From Atlantibacter hermannii (GTDB lineage: Bacteria; Pseudomonadota; Gammaproteobacteria; Enterobacterales; Enterobacteriaceae), in contig NZ_JAAATR010000018.1 in NCBI RefSeq assembly GCF_009907385.1, positions 219,504-283,503 of the forward strand: a DNA stretch of 64,000 nucleotides, written 5' to 3'. The notes beneath the pieces are model-generated. The model was not told the origin of the DNA. It made no database searches and was given only the letters and a program-made list of their open reading frames with translations. Numbering within the stretch: the stretch's first letter is position 1; each line of letters begins with the position of its first letter. The position numbers and the translations under genes were made by a program. Below are positions 1 to 9,101 of the stretch, one piece after another.

Positions 1-1468
1 AAAGCGGTTTGTTGCCGTGCTTTTTGGCCTCTTCACGGCCCAGCCAGATTTGCGAGACAATACCGGGCAAACAGTGGTTAGTGCGCGAGAAACGGGCGTT
101 GAGATAACCTTCCACGCTGTGCGCGTCATCCGGCTGTACCAGTCCCTCCACCAGACCGACCGGGTCGATTAAAAAGGTGCGGATAATCGACGGATACAGG
201 CTTTTATAGTCGAGCATCAGCACCGAATCGTACAGCCCGGGGCGCGAATCCATCACGTAACCGCCGGGGCTGGCCTGAGGCGGTACCTCGCCCAGATTCG
301 GCGCGACAAAACCGGCGCGGTGCATGCGGGGAAAATAAAGATGGCTGAACGACGCCACCGACCCGCCGTGACGATCCGCAGGCAGCCCGTTGACCGTAGA
401 ACGTTCCAGTAAAAACGGCATGATCTCGGTTTTATGAAAAATGCGTGTGACCAGCTCGCAGTCTTTCAGGTTGTAGGTCGCCAGCGCCGGTTTGTCTTCG
501 GCGAAGCGCCGATCAATTTCCGCCATCCGGTCCCAGGGGTTGTCGATGGCTTTCCCTTCGCCCAGCAGTTCCTGAGAGACCGATTCCAGCGAAAAAGAGG
601 AAAAGCTCCAGAACGCCGATTTCAGCGCATCGATACCGTCTATTATCAACCGGCCCGGCGCCTGAGCGAAAAACACCCCGGCCTTAAAACCGTGCTCGCG
701 CCATTCGATTTCCTGGTTGTTGCGTCCGAGACGCAGCGGGATACCGTAGCGTTCGGCGTGTTTTTGCAGCATTTTCAGATCGAACTGGATCACGTTCCAG
801 CCGATCAGGACATCGGGATCGAATTCGGCAAACCAGGCGTTAAGTTTTTCCAACAGTTGCGGACGGCTGGCGACGTATTCGAGTTTGAAATCCAGCCCGC
901 TGGCATCGCCGTTTTCCGGCCCGAGCATATACACCGTGCGCTCGCCGCAGCCTTCCAGGCCGATACAGTAGAGTTCACCGTGGCGGTTAGTTTCGATATC
1001 CAGCGACACCCATTTCAGCGCCGGGCGATAAGCGGGATTCGGCTTCATCTTAGCTTCCTGCAAACCGCCGCCCTGCATCTCGCCGGTTACCCAGACCGGC
1101 GCGGTAATAAAACGCTCCATCAGGTAGCGTTCGGGCGGGCGCACATCGGCTTCATAGATCGTGACGCCTGCTTCACGTAAAAGTTTCTCGCAGCGCATCA
1201 GCTGACGATGCTGACGAAAATAGAGACCGCATACCGGCTGCTGATGAAAATCACGCAGGGAGAGGGATTCCAGCCGATAAATTTCGCCCGCCAGCGCGCT
1301 TTCTGCGCGGGGACGTTGGGCTTGTGGGATGAAAGCGACGGATTCCTGCGCAGGCAGCCGCACGCACAGCGGACCGTTGTCGGTCGCCAGCCAGAAAGTT
1401 ACTTCGGTGCCCTGCGGCGTATCCCGCCAGTGTCGGGTCAGAACAAACCCCTGCCGCGTCTCTGCCAC
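1..1468 (-). CDS. polB: DNA polymerase II, N-terminal part (cut by window edge)
   Basis: Family B DNA polymerase II, an SOS-induced repair and bypass polymerase with 3'-5' exonuclease. About 489 codons are present; the C-terminal part lies beyond base 1. The exonuclease motif DIET is near residue 155 and polymerase motif [10 protein letters not shown], near residue 418. The sequence follows E. coli PolB closely from its first residues (start of type [20 protein letters not shown]). The start chosen is GTG at 1468, preceded by GCGGGAAAATAGC; E. coli polB also begins with GTG. A LexA box and a TATAAT element lie just upstream. Confidence 0.97.
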   Translation of the reverse strand, partial: MAETRQGFVLTRHWRDTPQGTEVTFWLATDNGPLCVRLPAQESVAFIPQAQRPRAESALAGEIYRLESLSLRDFHQQPVCGLYFRQHRQLMRCEKLLREAGVTIYEADVRPPERYLMERFITAPVWVTGEMQGGGLQEAKMKPNPAYRPALKWVSLDIETNRHGELYCIGLEGCGERTVYMLGPENGDASGLDFKLEYVASRPQLLEKLNAWFAEFDPDVLIGWNVIQFDLKMLQKHAERYGIPLRLGRNNQEIEWREHGFKAGVFFAQAPGRLIIDGIDALKSAFWSFSSFSLESVSQELLGEGKAIDNPWDRMAEIDRRFAEDKPALATYNLKDCELVTRIFHKTEIMPFLLERSTVNGLPADRHGGSVASFSHLYFPRMHRAGFVAPNLGEVPPQASPGGYVMDSRPGLYDSVLMLDYKSLYPSIIRTFLIDPVGLVEGLVQPDDAHSVEGYLNARFSRTNHCLPGIVSQIWLGREEAKKHGNKPL

Positions 1469-1482
1469 GCTATTTTCCCGCT

Positions 1483-1512
1483 AAAAAACCAGGCCTGATT
1501 ATAGCCTGGTTT
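1483..1512 (-). terminator. Terminator-like hairpin with the polB -10 element in its loop
   Basis: On the minus strand AAACCAGGC (1504-1512) pairs perfectly with GCCTGGTTT (1486-1494), followed by a run of six T, which is the form of an intrinsic terminator. The 9-nt loop contains TATAAT (1498-1503), placed as the -10 of the polB promoter about 30 bp before the GTG start. Transcripts from upstream (the SanA/YdcF-like gene) would carry the whole hairpin. A transcript starting at the polB promoter would carry only its second half. Confidence 0.6.
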
Positions 1513-1523
1513 GTATCATGATG

Positions 1524-1539
1524 CTGGTGTTTTATACAG
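1524..1539. promoter_or_regulatory. LexA box of polB
   Basis: CTGGTGTTTTATACAG fits the LexA operator pattern CTG-N10-CAG. On the minus strand it reads CTGTATAAAACACCAG, nearly the same as the box known in front of E. coli polB (dinA). It lies about 20 bp upstream of the TATAAT at 1498-1503, so bound LexA would cover the promoter. Confidence 0.85.
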
Positions 1540-1550
1540 TGCTGGCAGGG

Positions 1551-2147
1551 TTATAGCGCGCGGTAGACCAGATAGACCGAGTACCAGAATGTTTCGCGCA
1601 TCAGGAAGTGCATTCTGGAAATAAATGAACGATAGCGGGAGGTGCTGGTCGGTGAACTCCACGCCTCAATGCCCTCATCGTGCGCCATCAACATAATGCG
1701 TTTCATATGCAAGGGATCGCTAACGATAAGTGCGTTATGCAATTGATTCATCGTCATAATCACTTTTGCATAATGCAGATTCTCGCGTGTCACGTGAGAG
1801 CGATCTTCTACCAGAATCGCCTGGTCAGGTACGTTTTGAGATAACAAATAACGTCGGGCGACGGCGGCATCGGAGAGGGCATTGTTGTTGCTGTAGCCGC
1901 CCGTGACGATAAGCGTTTTTATATAGCCATCCCGGTAAAGGCTGACGGCGTGGTTAAGCCGCTCCTGAAAGACCGGCGAAGGATGATCGCCCGTTACCGC
2001 TGCGCCCGCTATGATCGCGCAGTCGGCGGTGTGAGTTTCGTCGCGCAGGCTGTAGTGGTAGATAGACGAAGCGTTGATACAGCTAATGATCAGAATCCCG
2101 ATGAGGATTATGAAAAAGAAAATGCCAACCGTTTTACGCGTACTCAT
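1551..2147 (-). CDS. SanA/YdcF/ElyC-like DUF218 membrane protein
   Basis: Predicted inner-membrane protein of about 198 residues. A single hydrophobic segment at about residues 6-24 (VGIFFFIILIGILIIS) would anchor it, with a soluble DUF218 domain outside. Family-like motifs are AIIAGAAV, LIVTGGYS and VEDRSHVTRENLHYAK. DUF218 proteins such as SanA and ElyC affect envelope integrity and vancomycin sensitivity, but the reaction is unknown and I do not assign one here. ATG at 2147 is preferred (AAAGGGA upstream); an in-frame GTG at 2177 would add ten residues. E. coli K-12 has no gene between polB and araD. Confidence 0.75.
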   Translation of the reverse strand: MSTRKTVGIFFFIILIGILIISCINASSIYHYSLRDETHTADCAIIAGAAVTGDHPSPVFQERLNHAVSLYRDGYIKTLIVTGGYSNNNALSDAAVARRYLLSQNVPDQAILVEDRSHVTRENLHYAKVIMTMNQLHNALIVSDPLHMKRIMLMAHDEGIEAWSSPTSTSRYRSFISRMHFLMRETFWYSVYLVYRAL

Positions 2148-2292
2148 GCCTGTCCCTTTCGCTAATGGAGGTCTCACTTCAGATGCGCTTCTGGCTGGAG
2201 AGCCGGAGATTATTCTCTTCTCTGAAAAGTTGGCTGAAAAGACAGAGGACGCGCCTTTCGGCTTTTGACCCGGTTGGCATCACAGGGATGAA

Positions 2293-2324
2293 AATAAAAA
2301 AACCCAGAACGCTGTCTGGGTTTT
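2293..2324 (-). terminator. Intrinsic terminator of araBAD
   Basis: On the minus strand AACCCAGA (2315-2322) and TCTGGGTT (2301-2308) form an 8-bp stem with a 6-nt loop, followed by a T run. It starts about 20 bp after the araD stop. Confidence 0.85.
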
Positions 2325-2342
2325 ACTCAACAGGCGCGGCGT

Positions 2343-3038
2343 CTACTGCCCGTAATACGCCTTCGCTCCATGCTTGCGCAGATAGTGCTTATCCAGCAGC
2401 GTTTGTTGCATTGGCGGCAGGTCAGGGGTGAGCTGGCGGCAGAAGATGCCCATATAGGCCACTTCTTCCATCACGATAGCGTTATGTACCGCATCCATGG
2501 CGTCTTTACCCCAGGCAAACGGACCATGGGAATGCACCAGCACGCCAGGCATCTGTTTGGCTTCAATGCCCAATTCGCGGAAGGTTTCAACGATCACCGT
2601 TCCGGTATCCCACTCATATTCGCCGTTGATTTCGTCATCGGTCATTTTGCGGGTGCAGGGGATAGCGCCGTAGAAATAGTCGGCATGGGTCGTGCCCGTC
2701 GCCGGAATGCTTTTCCCGGCCTGTGCCCAGATGGTGGCGTGGCGGGAATGGGTATGCACGATGCCGCCAATATCGGGGAACTGTTGGTACAGCAGGCGGT
2801 GGGTCGGCGTATCGGAAGAGGGTTTCTTGTTACCTTCGACAACTTCACCGGTTTCGATACTGACCACCACCATATCCTCGGCGGTCATCACCGAATACTC
2901 TACCCCGGACGGCTTGATGATAAATACGCCCTGTTCACGACAGACGGCGCTGACGTTGCCCCAGGTCAGGGTAACCAGATTGTGGGCCGGGAGCGCAAGG
3001 TTGGCTTCCAGCACCTGACGTTTCAGATCTTCTAACAT
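2343..3038 (-). CDS. araD: L-ribulose-5-phosphate 4-epimerase
   Basis: Last step of arabinose catabolism: converts L-ribulose 5-phosphate to D-xylulose 5-phosphate, which enters the pentose phosphate pathway. Class II aldolase fold with metal-binding histidines in [13 protein letters not shown] (about residues 94-106) and HSHGPFAWG. Its 231 residues equal the E. coli length. It is the third gene of araBAD, 60 bp after araA, and is followed by a terminator. Confidence 0.97.
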   Translation of the reverse strand: MLEDLKRQVLEANLALPAHNLVTLTWGNVSAVCREQGVFIIKPSGVEYSVMTAEDMVVVSIETGEVVEGNKKPSSDTPTHRLLYQQFPDIGGIVHTHSRHATIWAQAGKSIPATGTTHADYFYGAIPCTRKMTDDEINGEYEWDTGTVIVETFRELGIEAKQMPGVLVHSHGPFAWGKDAMDAVHNAIVMEEVAYMGIFCRQLTPDLPPMQQTLLDKHYLRKHGAKAYYGQ

Positions 3039-3061
3039 CGTTTTCCTCCGCTAAAAAAAGG

Positions 3062-3082
3062 GGCCAGCCGCATGGACTGGCC
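3062..3082 (-). other. Stem-loop in the araA-araD intergenic space
   Basis: GGCCAG (3062-3067) pairs with CTGGCC (3077-3082) across a 9-nt loop, between the araA stop and the araD start. There is no long T run, so it is more likely an mRNA-stability or processing hairpin than a terminator. Function inferred only. Confidence 0.4.
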
Positions 3083-3098
3083 AAAAGTTCCCCTGTGA

Positions 3099-4601
3099 TT
3101 AGCGTTTAAAGCCGTAGTAAACCTCATTCCAGCGCAGCGCATCTTTGAACGCAGGCAGGCGGGTGTCGTTGTCGATAACGGCCAGTTCGATGTCGTTCAG
3201 TTCTGCGAACAGGCGCATATCGTCGAGCGTTAACGCGTGGCTGAATACGGTATGGTGCGCGCCGCCCGCCAGGATCCAGGCTTCAGAGGCGGTCGTGAGA
3301 TCCGGCTGCGCTTTCCACAGCGCGTTTGCCACCGGCAATTTCGGCAGCGCGTGCGGCGCTTCAACGGTATCGACACAGTTGACCAACAGACGGAAACGAT
3401 CGCCCAGATCGATCAGGCTGGCGTTAATGCCCGGGCCGGTTTTGCTGGAGAAGATCAGGCGCGCCGGATCGTCTTTACCGCCGATGCCCAGGTATTGCAC
3501 ATCGAGGATCGGTTTTTCATCGGTAGCGATGGACGGGCACACTTCGAGCATATGGGAACCCAGCACCATGTCGTTGCCAGACTCGAAGTTATAGGTGTAA
3601 TCCTCCATAAACGAGGTGCCGCCGTTCAACCCGCCGGACATCACTTTCATGATGCGCAGCAGGGCGGCGGTTTTCCAGTCGCCTTCGCCCGCAAAGCCGT
3701 AACCCTGCTGCATCAGACGCTGTACCGCCAGGCCTGGCAACTGCTTCAGGCCATGCAGATCTTCAAACGTTGTGGTGAACGCATGGAAACCACCCTGCTC
3801 GAGGAAGCGTTTCATGCCGAGTTCGATACGCGCCGCGTCGATCACATTCTGGCGTTTGTCGCCGTTGACCTGCGCCGCCGCCGTCAGGCGATAGGTGCTT
3901 TCATATTCGTCGACCAGCGCGCTGACGTCGCCGTTGCTGATTTCGTTAACCACTGCGACCAGGTCGCCAACGCCCCAGGTGTTAACCGAGAAACCGAATT
4001 TAATTTGCGCTGCGACTTTATCACCGTCAGTCACCGCCACTTCGCGCATGTTATCGCCGAAACGCACCACTTTCAGATGGCGGGTTTCCTGTTTAGAGAC
4101 TGCCTGACGCATCCAGGAGCCGATGCGTTGGTGGGCCTGAGGATCTTTCCAGTAGCCGGTCACGACGCTGTGCTGCTGACGCATACGCGCGCCGATAAAG
4201 CCGAACTCGCGGCCGCCGTGCGCGGTCTGGTTCAGGTTCATAAAGTCCATATCAATGCTGTCCCATGGGATCTGGGCATTGAACTGCGTATGGAATTGCA
4301 GCAGCGGTTTGTTCAGGATGCTCAGGCCGTTGATCCACATTTTGGCTGGCGAGAAGGTGTGCAGCCAGACCATCATCCCGGCGCAGTTATCGTGATAGTT
4401 AGCGTCGCGGCAGATAGCGGTGATTTCGTCCGGCGAGGTGCCGAGCGGTTTCAGCACCAGTTTGCACGGCAGTTTGGCTTCGCTGTTCAGGGAATCCACT
4501 ACCTGCTGGGCGTGTTGCGTCACCTGGCGCAGCGTTTCCGGGCCATAAAGATGCTGGCTGCCGATTACAAACCAAACTTCGTATTTACTAAAGGCTGTCA
4601 T
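3099..4601 (-). CDS. araA: L-arabinose isomerase
   Basis: Cytoplasmic isomerase converting L-arabinose to L-ribulose, first step of the pathway. Its 500 residues equal the E. coli enzyme and it is similar along its whole length (start of type [21 protein letters not shown]; later [15 protein letters not shown] and [17 protein letters not shown]). It lies 10 bp after araB in the same operon. A 559-codon open frame on the opposite strand is only its codon shadow. Confidence 0.98.
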   Translation of the reverse strand: MTAFSKYEVWFVIGSQHLYGPETLRQVTQHAQQVVDSLNSEAKLPCKLVLKPLGTSPDEITAICRDANYHDNCAGMMVWLHTFSPAKMWINGLSILNKPLLQFHTQFNAQIPWDSIDMDFMNLNQTAHGGREFGFIGARMRQQHSVVTGYWKDPQAHQRIGSWMRQAVSKQETRHLKVVRFGDNMREVAVTDGDKVAAQIKFGFSVNTWGVGDLVAVVNEISNGDVSALVDEYESTYRLTAAAQVNGDKRQNVIDAARIELGMKRFLEQGGFHAFTTTFEDLHGLKQLPGLAVQRLMQQGYGFAGEGDWKTAALLRIMKVMSGGLNGGTSFMEDYTYNFESGNDMVLGSHMLEVCPSIATDEKPILDVQYLGIGGKDDPARLIFSSKTGPGINASLIDLGDRFRLLVNCVDTVEAPHALPKLPVANALWKAQPDLTTASEAWILAGGAHHTVFSHALTLDDMRLFAELNDIELAVIDNDTRLPAFKDALRWNEVYYGFKR

Positions 4602-4611
4602 TGTCTTGTCC

Positions 4612-6318
4612 TTAAAGCGTCAGGGCTGCACGGTCTGCATCAGAAGGCTGGGCCGTGTCAGAGGGGGAATAATGGAGCTCGGCGCTTTCGCACCAGCGTT
4701 GATAGCGGCGATACAGCGCCTCAAAGCGCGCGGCGGTCGCCGGGTCCGGCTGGAGGGTTTTTTCCATCTCGCTCGCCATGGCCTGTTGTGCCTGGGGGAT
4801 ATCGTCATAGACGCCTGCGGCGACGGCGGCAAAAATGGCCGCGCCCAGCGCGCAACATTGATCGGAGCCGACAATTTGCAGCGGGCGGTTCAGCACATCA
4901 CAGCACACCTGCATGATCACCGGGTTTTTACGGGCAATACCACCCAGCGCCACCACTTCATTAACCGGAATGCCTTGCTCAGTGAAACACTCCATAATCG
5001 CGCGCGCGCCAAAGGCCGTGGAGGCGATCAGCCCGCCGAAAAGCAGCGGCGCGTCGGTAGCGAGATTCACATCGGTGATCACGCCTTTCAGTCGCTGGTT
5101 GGCGAATGGCGTGCGACGACCGTTGAACCAGTCGAGGATCACCGGCAGATGATCGAGCGACGGCTGTTTCGCCCAGTCAGCGGTGAGCGCAGGCAGCAGC
5201 GCTTTTTTGCTTTCGCTGATTTGGGACTTCAGTTCCGGATGCTGCTCGGCAAGGCGATCCAGCGGCCAGCTCAGTACGCGGCCAAACCAGGCGTACATGT
5301 CGCCGAATGCCGACTGGCCCGCTTCCATACCGATAAAATCGGGCACGACGCTGCCGTCTACCTGTCCGCAGATACCTTTGACGGCGCGGTCGCCGACGGA
5401 TTCTTTATCGGCAATCAGGATGTCGCAGGTTGAGGTGCCGATCACTTTCACCAGCGTATTCGGCTGAGCGTTCGCGCCGACCGCACCCATATGGCAGTCA
5501 AACGCGCCGCCGCTAATGACCACGCTTTCCGGCAGGCCCAGGCGCGCAGCCCAGTCCGCCGTCAGCGTGCCCACCGGCACGTCGGCGGTCCAGGTGTCGG
5601 TAAACAGCGGGAGTTGAAGATTCTGGCTAATGATCGGATCGAGTTCGTCGAAGAAGCTGACCGGCGGCAAACCGCCCCAGCTCTCATGCCACAGGGATTT
5701 ATGGCCTGCGCTACAGCGCCCGCGACGAATAGCCGCCGGGGCGGTGGTGCCGGAAAGCAGCGCCGGGATCCAGTCACACAGCTCAATCCACGAGCTGGCG
5801 GCGTTAGCGACGGCGGCGTCCTGACGGGTCACGTGCAGGATTTTGGCCCAGAACCATTCACTGGAGTACACCCCGCCGATGTAGCGGGAGTAGTCGATTT
5901 TATCCGGCTGGTGGCACAGGCGGGTGATGGCTTCGGCTTCTTCGACGGCCGTGTGATCTTTCCACAGAACGAACATGGCATTCGGGTTGTCGGCGAAGCC
6001 AGGATTCAGCGCCAGCACATTGCCCTCGGCATCAATCGGCGCGGGCGTGGAGCCCGTGGTGTCAACGCCGATGCCCACCACCTGTTGGCGTTTTTCTGCG
6101 CCTAACTGGTCAAGCACGCTGATAAGCGCGGCTTCCATGGATTCAATGTAATCAAGGGGATGGTGGCGGAATTGGTTACGCGCGGCGTTACAGAACTGCC
6201 CGGCCTGCCAGCGCGGATACCATTCCACACTGGTGGCGAGTTCAGCGCCCGAGGTGCAATCAACCGCTAAGGCGCGAACCGAGTCGCTGCCAAAGTCGAG
6301 TCCCAGCGCAATGGCCAT
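4612..6318 (-). CDS. araB: Ribulokinase
   Basis: FGGY-family sugar kinase phosphorylating L-ribulose to L-ribulose 5-phosphate. The N-terminal ATPase motif is [16 protein letters not shown]; the family signature region is [20 protein letters not shown]. The start is ATG at 6318 (protein [10 protein letters not shown]), 568 residues, with GGAG ten bases upstream. An in-frame ATG at 6345 lies in the leader and is not used in E. coli. First gene of araBAD, controlled by AraC and CRP from the 6352-6447 region. Confidence 0.98.
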   Translation of the reverse strand: MAIALGLDFGSDSVRALAVDCTSGAELATSVEWYPRWQAGQFCNAARNQFRHHPLDYIESMEAALISVLDQLGAEKRQQVVGIGVDTTGSTPAPIDAEGNVLALNPGFADNPNAMFVLWKDHTAVEEAEAITRLCHQPDKIDYSRYIGGVYSSEWFWAKILHVTRQDAAVANAASSWIELCDWIPALLSGTTAPAAIRRGRCSAGHKSLWHESWGGLPPVSFFDELDPIISQNLQLPLFTDTWTADVPVGTLTADWAARLGLPESVVISGGAFDCHMGAVGANAQPNTLVKVIGTSTCDILIADKESVGDRAVKGICGQVDGSVVPDFIGMEAGQSAFGDMYAWFGRVLSWPLDRLAEQHPELKSQISESKKALLPALTADWAKQPSLDHLPVILDWFNGRRTPFANQRLKGVITDVNLATDAPLLFGGLIASTAFGARAIMECFTEQGIPVNEVVALGGIARKNPVIMQVCCDVLNRPLQIVGSDQCCALGAAIFAAVAAGVYDDIPQAQQAMASEMEKTLQPDPATAARFEALYRRYQRWCESAELHYSPSDTAQPSDADRAALTL

Positions 6319-6351
6319 TTTTTCACTCCATGGATAAATAAACATGCAGTG

Positions 6352-6381
6352 ACATTAGATTTCCGCAGAAAAAAGCGTCAG
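6352..6381 (-). promoter_or_regulatory. araBAD promoter (pBAD)
   Basis: Minus strand: -35 CTGACG (6376-6381), 18-bp spacer, -10 TAATGT (6352-6357). The -35 is identical to E. coli pBAD and the spacer equally long. The weak -35 overlaps the araI2 half-site, as expected for an AraC-dependent promoter. Confidence 0.85.
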
Positions 6382-6415
6382 GTGTATTTGGCTTATCTTA
6401 TGGATTAAAGTGCTA
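6378..6415 (-). promoter_or_regulatory. AraC sites araI1 and araI2
   Basis: Minus strand araI1 TAGCACTTTAATCCATA (6399-6415) differs from the E. coli half-site at two bases. araI2 AAGCCAAATACACCTGA (6378-6394) follows after 4 bp, weaker as in E. coli, and ends in the pBAD -35. The two form the direct-repeat site that arabinose-bound AraC occupies to activate araBAD. Confidence 0.88.
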
Positions 6416-6425
6416 TGCCTTGCTG

Positions 6426-6447
6426 ATTTGTGACCTCACGCAAATAA
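6426..6447. promoter_or_regulatory. CRP site of the ara control region
   Basis: Contains TGTGACCTCACGCAAA: one good CRP half (TGTGA) and one degenerate half, as in the E. coli ara CRP site. It lies between araI1 and the araC promoter, so it can serve both promoters. Confidence 0.7.
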
Positions 6448-6453
6448 TAGATG

Positions 6454-6482
6454 TGGACAATTCTGTTGCGGTTATAGACACT
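6454..6482 (+). promoter_or_regulatory. araC promoter (pC)
   Basis: Plus strand: -35 TGGACA (6454-6459), 17-bp spacer, -10 GACACT (6477-6482), matching E. coli pC (TGGACT / GACACT). It is divergent from pBAD. The downstream sequence to about 6520 corresponds to the araO1 autoregulation area, but I could not place its half-sites exactly. Confidence 0.78.
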
Positions 6483-6611
6483 TTGGTTATCAAGCGAAAA
6501 GCCTGATGTGAGCGGTTATCCTGATGAGTTTTTAGGTTCAAATCCGGTGGTGAAGTGGGTTATTGTGGTTCATGGCTTCGGTAATTCCCAATTTTCAGGG
6601 GTGTCGTAAGA

Positions 6612-6627
6612 TATGGACAAATGGTCT
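6612..6627. promoter_or_regulatory. AraC distal operator araO2
   Basis: TATGGACAAATGGTCT closely matches E. coli araO2 (TATGGACAATTGGTTT). It lies in the araC leader; centre-to-centre distance to araI1 is about 212 bp, the spacing used for the repression loop in E. coli. The ATG inside it (6613) opens a 15-residue in-frame extension of AraC, judged not to be the real start. Confidence 0.82.
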
Positions 6628-6657
6628 CTTCCCACCGATGGTGGAGCACGATTTACT

Positions 6658-7509
6658 ATGGCTGAAACGCAAAACGATCCCCTGTTGCCGGGGTATTCAT
6701 TTAATGCGCACCTGGTCGCGGGATTAACGCCCATTGACGCCGAGGGCCACCTCGATTTCTTTATCGATCGTCCACTTGGCATGAAAGGCTACATCCTGAA
6801 TCTCACCATTCGCGGGGAAGGGATCGTCAAGAACAACGGTAAAGAGTTCATCTGCAAGCCAGGGGATATGCTGCTGTTCCCGCCGGGCGAAATTCATCAC
6901 TATGGCCGTAGTCCGCAGGCTAAAGAGTGGTATCACCAGTGGGTATACTTCCGCCCGCGCGCCTACTGGCAGGAGTGGCTCAGCTGGCCGTCGATCTTCG
7001 CCCAGACCGGCTATTACCGCCCCGCCGAGGGCGAGCAAGCGGTCTTTTCCACGCTGCTTCAGCAAATTATCGATGCTTCCCAGCGAGAGGGGCGCTACTC
7101 GGAGCTGCTGGCGATCAACCTGCTGGAGCAGCTATTTTTACGGCGCGTCGAGGCGATCAGCGAGTCGATGAAAGCGCCGCTCGATAGCCGCGTCCGGGAT
7201 GCCTGCCAGTACATCAGCGATCATTTAGCCGATAGCCATTTCGATATCGCAGGCGTCGCGCAGCATGTCTGCCTGTCACAGTCGCGCCTGTCGCACCTGT
7301 TCCGCCAGCAGCTTGGCGTCAGTGTCCTGAGCTGGCGTGAGGATCAGCGCATCAGCCAGGCGAAGTTGTTGCTGAGCACCACGCGGATGCCTATCGCCAC
7401 CGTGGGCCGCAATGTCGGATTTGAGGATCAGCTTTATTTTTCCCGGGTGTTCAAGAAATGCACCGGGGCCAGCCCGAGCGAGTTTCGCGCCGGGTGCGAG
7501 TCGAGCTAA
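6658..7509 (+). CDS. araC: Arabinose regulator AraC
   Basis: Arabinose-responsive activator/repressor of araBAD and itself. The N-terminal arm and cupin (about residues 1-165; [20 protein letters not shown]) bind arabinose and dimerise. The C-terminal two-helix AraC domain (about 180-280) has [18 protein letters not shown] and the signature [24 protein letters not shown] at 6658 gives a start ([15 protein letters not shown]) aligned to E. coli. At 283 residues the tail ends soon after [11 protein letters not shown], about nine residues shorter than E. coli (292). Confidence 0.97.
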   Translation: MAETQNDPLLPGYSFNAHLVAGLTPIDAEGHLDFFIDRPLGMKGYILNLTIRGEGIVKNNGKEFICKPGDMLLFPPGEIHHYGRSPQAKEWYHQWVYFRPRAYWQEWLSWPSIFAQTGYYRPAEGEQAVFSTLLQQIIDASQREGRYSELLAINLLEQLFLRRVEAISESMKAPLDSRVRDACQYISDHLADSHFDIAGVAQHVCLSQSRLSHLFRQQLGVSVLSWREDQRISQAKLLLSTTRMPIATVGRNVGFEDQLYFSRVFKKCTGASPSEFRAGCESS

Positions 7510-7632
7510 CTTAAACCAAAACTTAATGATTCTGTGAATGTCATAACCGGTAGGCTATATAGAGTAATGATGTCTTGACGATAGTCAGGGTGCCAGGGAG
7601 AATCGCTCCCTCGTTATTTTACCGGAACCTTT

Positions 7633-8406
7633 ATGGAAGCATTCCTGGATCATTTTATTACCCAATCAGTCACTTATTCTCTGGTTGCGATTGCCCTGGT
7701 GGCGTTTCTGGAATCGCTGGCGCTGGTTGGGCTGCTGCTGCCTGGCACGGTGATGATGGCCGGTCTTGGCGCGCTGATCGGCAGCGGCGAAGTGAATTTT
7801 TATGAGGCCTGGGCGGCGGGAATTGTCGGCTGTATGCTGGGCGACTGGATCTCGTTCTGGCTGGGCTGGCGCTTTAAGAAGCCGCTGCACCGCTGGTCAT
7901 TTCTCAAGAAAAACAAAGCGCTACTGGATAAAACCGAACACGCGCTGCATCAGCACAGTATGTTCACTATCCTGGTCGGGCGCTTTGTCGGGCCGACGCG
8001 TCCGCTGGTGCCGATGGTCGCCGGGATGCTCGATCTCCCTGCGCTCAAATTCCTGCCGCCGAACCTGATTGGCTGCCTGTTCTGGCCGCCGTGCTATTTC
8101 CTGCCCGGTATTCTCGCCGGAGCCGCCATTGATATCCCGGCGGATCAGCAAAGCGGCGCGTTTAAGTGGATGCTGCTCGGCGTGGCGCTGCTGTTGTGGC
8201 TGGCGGTATGGCTGTGCTGGCGGCTCTGGCGCAGCGCCAAAGCCAACCCTGGCGATAAACTGGTGCAGTGGCTGCCGCGCGGCAGATTGATGTGGGTCGC
8301 GCCGCTGGTCAGCGTGGCGGCAGTGGGGGCATTAATCGCCATCCTGAATCACCCGCTGATGCCGGTGTACCGATCCATTCTCTGGAAAGTCATTTCCGGT
8401 TTTTAA
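7633..8406 (+). CDS. yabI: DedA-family membrane protein YabI
   Basis: Inner-membrane DedA/SNARE-associated family protein of 257 residues. The family is involved in proton-motive-force homeostasis and lipid-carrier or phospholipid handling; the exact substrate of YabI is not established. The core motif [17 protein letters not shown] is near residues 117-133, with hydrophobic segments near 17-40, 50-75, 140-165, 175-200 and 220-240. Order araC-yabI-thiQ is as in E. coli. Its stop overlaps the thiQ stop by a few bases, tail to tail. Confidence 0.93.
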   Translation: MEAFLDHFITQSVTYSLVAIALVAFLESLALVGLLLPGTVMMAGLGALIGSGEVNFYEAWAAGIVGCMLGDWISFWLGWRFKKPLHRWSFLKKNKALLDKTEHALHQHSMFTILVGRFVGPTRPLVPMVAGMLDLPALKFLPPNLIGCLFWPPCYFLPGILAGAAIDIPADQQSGAFKWMLLGVALLLWLAVWLCWRLWRSAKANPGDKLVQWLPRGRLMWVAPLVSVAAVGALIAILNHPLMPVYRSILWKVISGF

Positions 8407-9101
8407 CGCTGGATGCCCAGCAAGGCGGAGGCATCGCTGTTGCCTTCCAGTAACGTGGCGGTGGCCCCATCCCAGATGATGCGGCCATCGCGCACCACCA
8501 GGCTGCGCGGCGCGATGCTCAGCGCATCTTCCAGGCTGTGCGACACCATCAGTAACGTCATATTACGCTCGCGGCACAGCGTGCTGAGAAGCTGGAGCAT
8601 TTCCTGGCGTAGCGCCGGATCAAGCGCCGAGAAGGGTTCGTCCAGCAGCAAAATCGGCTGCTGACGGATCAGGCAGCGCGCCAGCGCCGCCCGCTGCCGT
8701 TGCCCGCCGGACAGCTCCCCCGGCAGGCGATCCAGCAGCTCGATCAGCCCCATTTTCCCGGCCAGCACATTGACCTCTTCACGCTGCGCGTCGTTGAGTT
8801 TCAGCCCCGGATGTAATCCCAGCCCGATATTCTGGCGCACCGTGAGGTGGTTAAACAGATTGTTTTCCTGAAACAGCATCGACACCGGGCGCTGCGCGGG
8901 CGGCGTAAGGGTGTGCCCGCCGCCGTTCAGTTTAATTTGCCCACTCGCCGGGCTCAGGAATCCGGCAATCAGATTCAGCAGGGTGCTTTTCCCTGCGCCG
9001 CTGGGCCCAAGGATGGCAATCCGTTCACCCGCGTCGGCATGAAAGGAGAAACGCATCGGCAGATGGTGGTAAAGCCAGGTTACATCAGTGAGCGTTAGCA
9101 T
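8403..9101 (-). CDS. thiQ: Thiamine ABC transporter ATPase
   Basis: Nucleotide-binding subunit of the thiamine/TPP importer ThiBPQ. It shows Walker [10 protein letters not shown] (about residues 32-40), Q-loop region [12 protein letters not shown] signature [13 protein letters not shown], Walker [13 protein letters not shown] and switch His in MVSHS. Its 232 residues equal E. coli ThiQ. It overlaps the end of thiP by 17 bp, so translation is probably coupled. Confidence 0.97.
   Translation of the reverse strand: MLTLTDVTWLYHHLPMRFSFHADAGERIAILGPSGAGKSTLLNLIAGFLSPASGQIKLNGGGHTLTPPAQRPVSMLFQENNLFNHLTVRQNIGLGLHPGLKLNDAQREEVNVLAGKMGLIELLDRLPGELSGGQRQRAALARCLIRQQPILLLDEPFSALDPALRQEMLQLLSTLCRERNMTLLMVSHSLEDALSIAPRSLVVRDGRIIWDGATATLLEGNSDASALLGIQR

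Noticed and set aside
434..1498. Two plus-strand open frames opposite polB
   Set aside because: polB on the minus strand matches E. coli PolB closely through the whole stretch.
3237..4916. 559-codon open frame opposite araA/araB
   Set aside because: Antisense shadow of well-conserved genes; composition rich in R, H, Q and A, no ribosome-binding site, no family resemblance.
6613..6657. Upstream in-frame start adding 15 residues to AraC
   Set aside because: The ATG lies within araO2 and the known AraC N-terminal arm begins at the later ATG.
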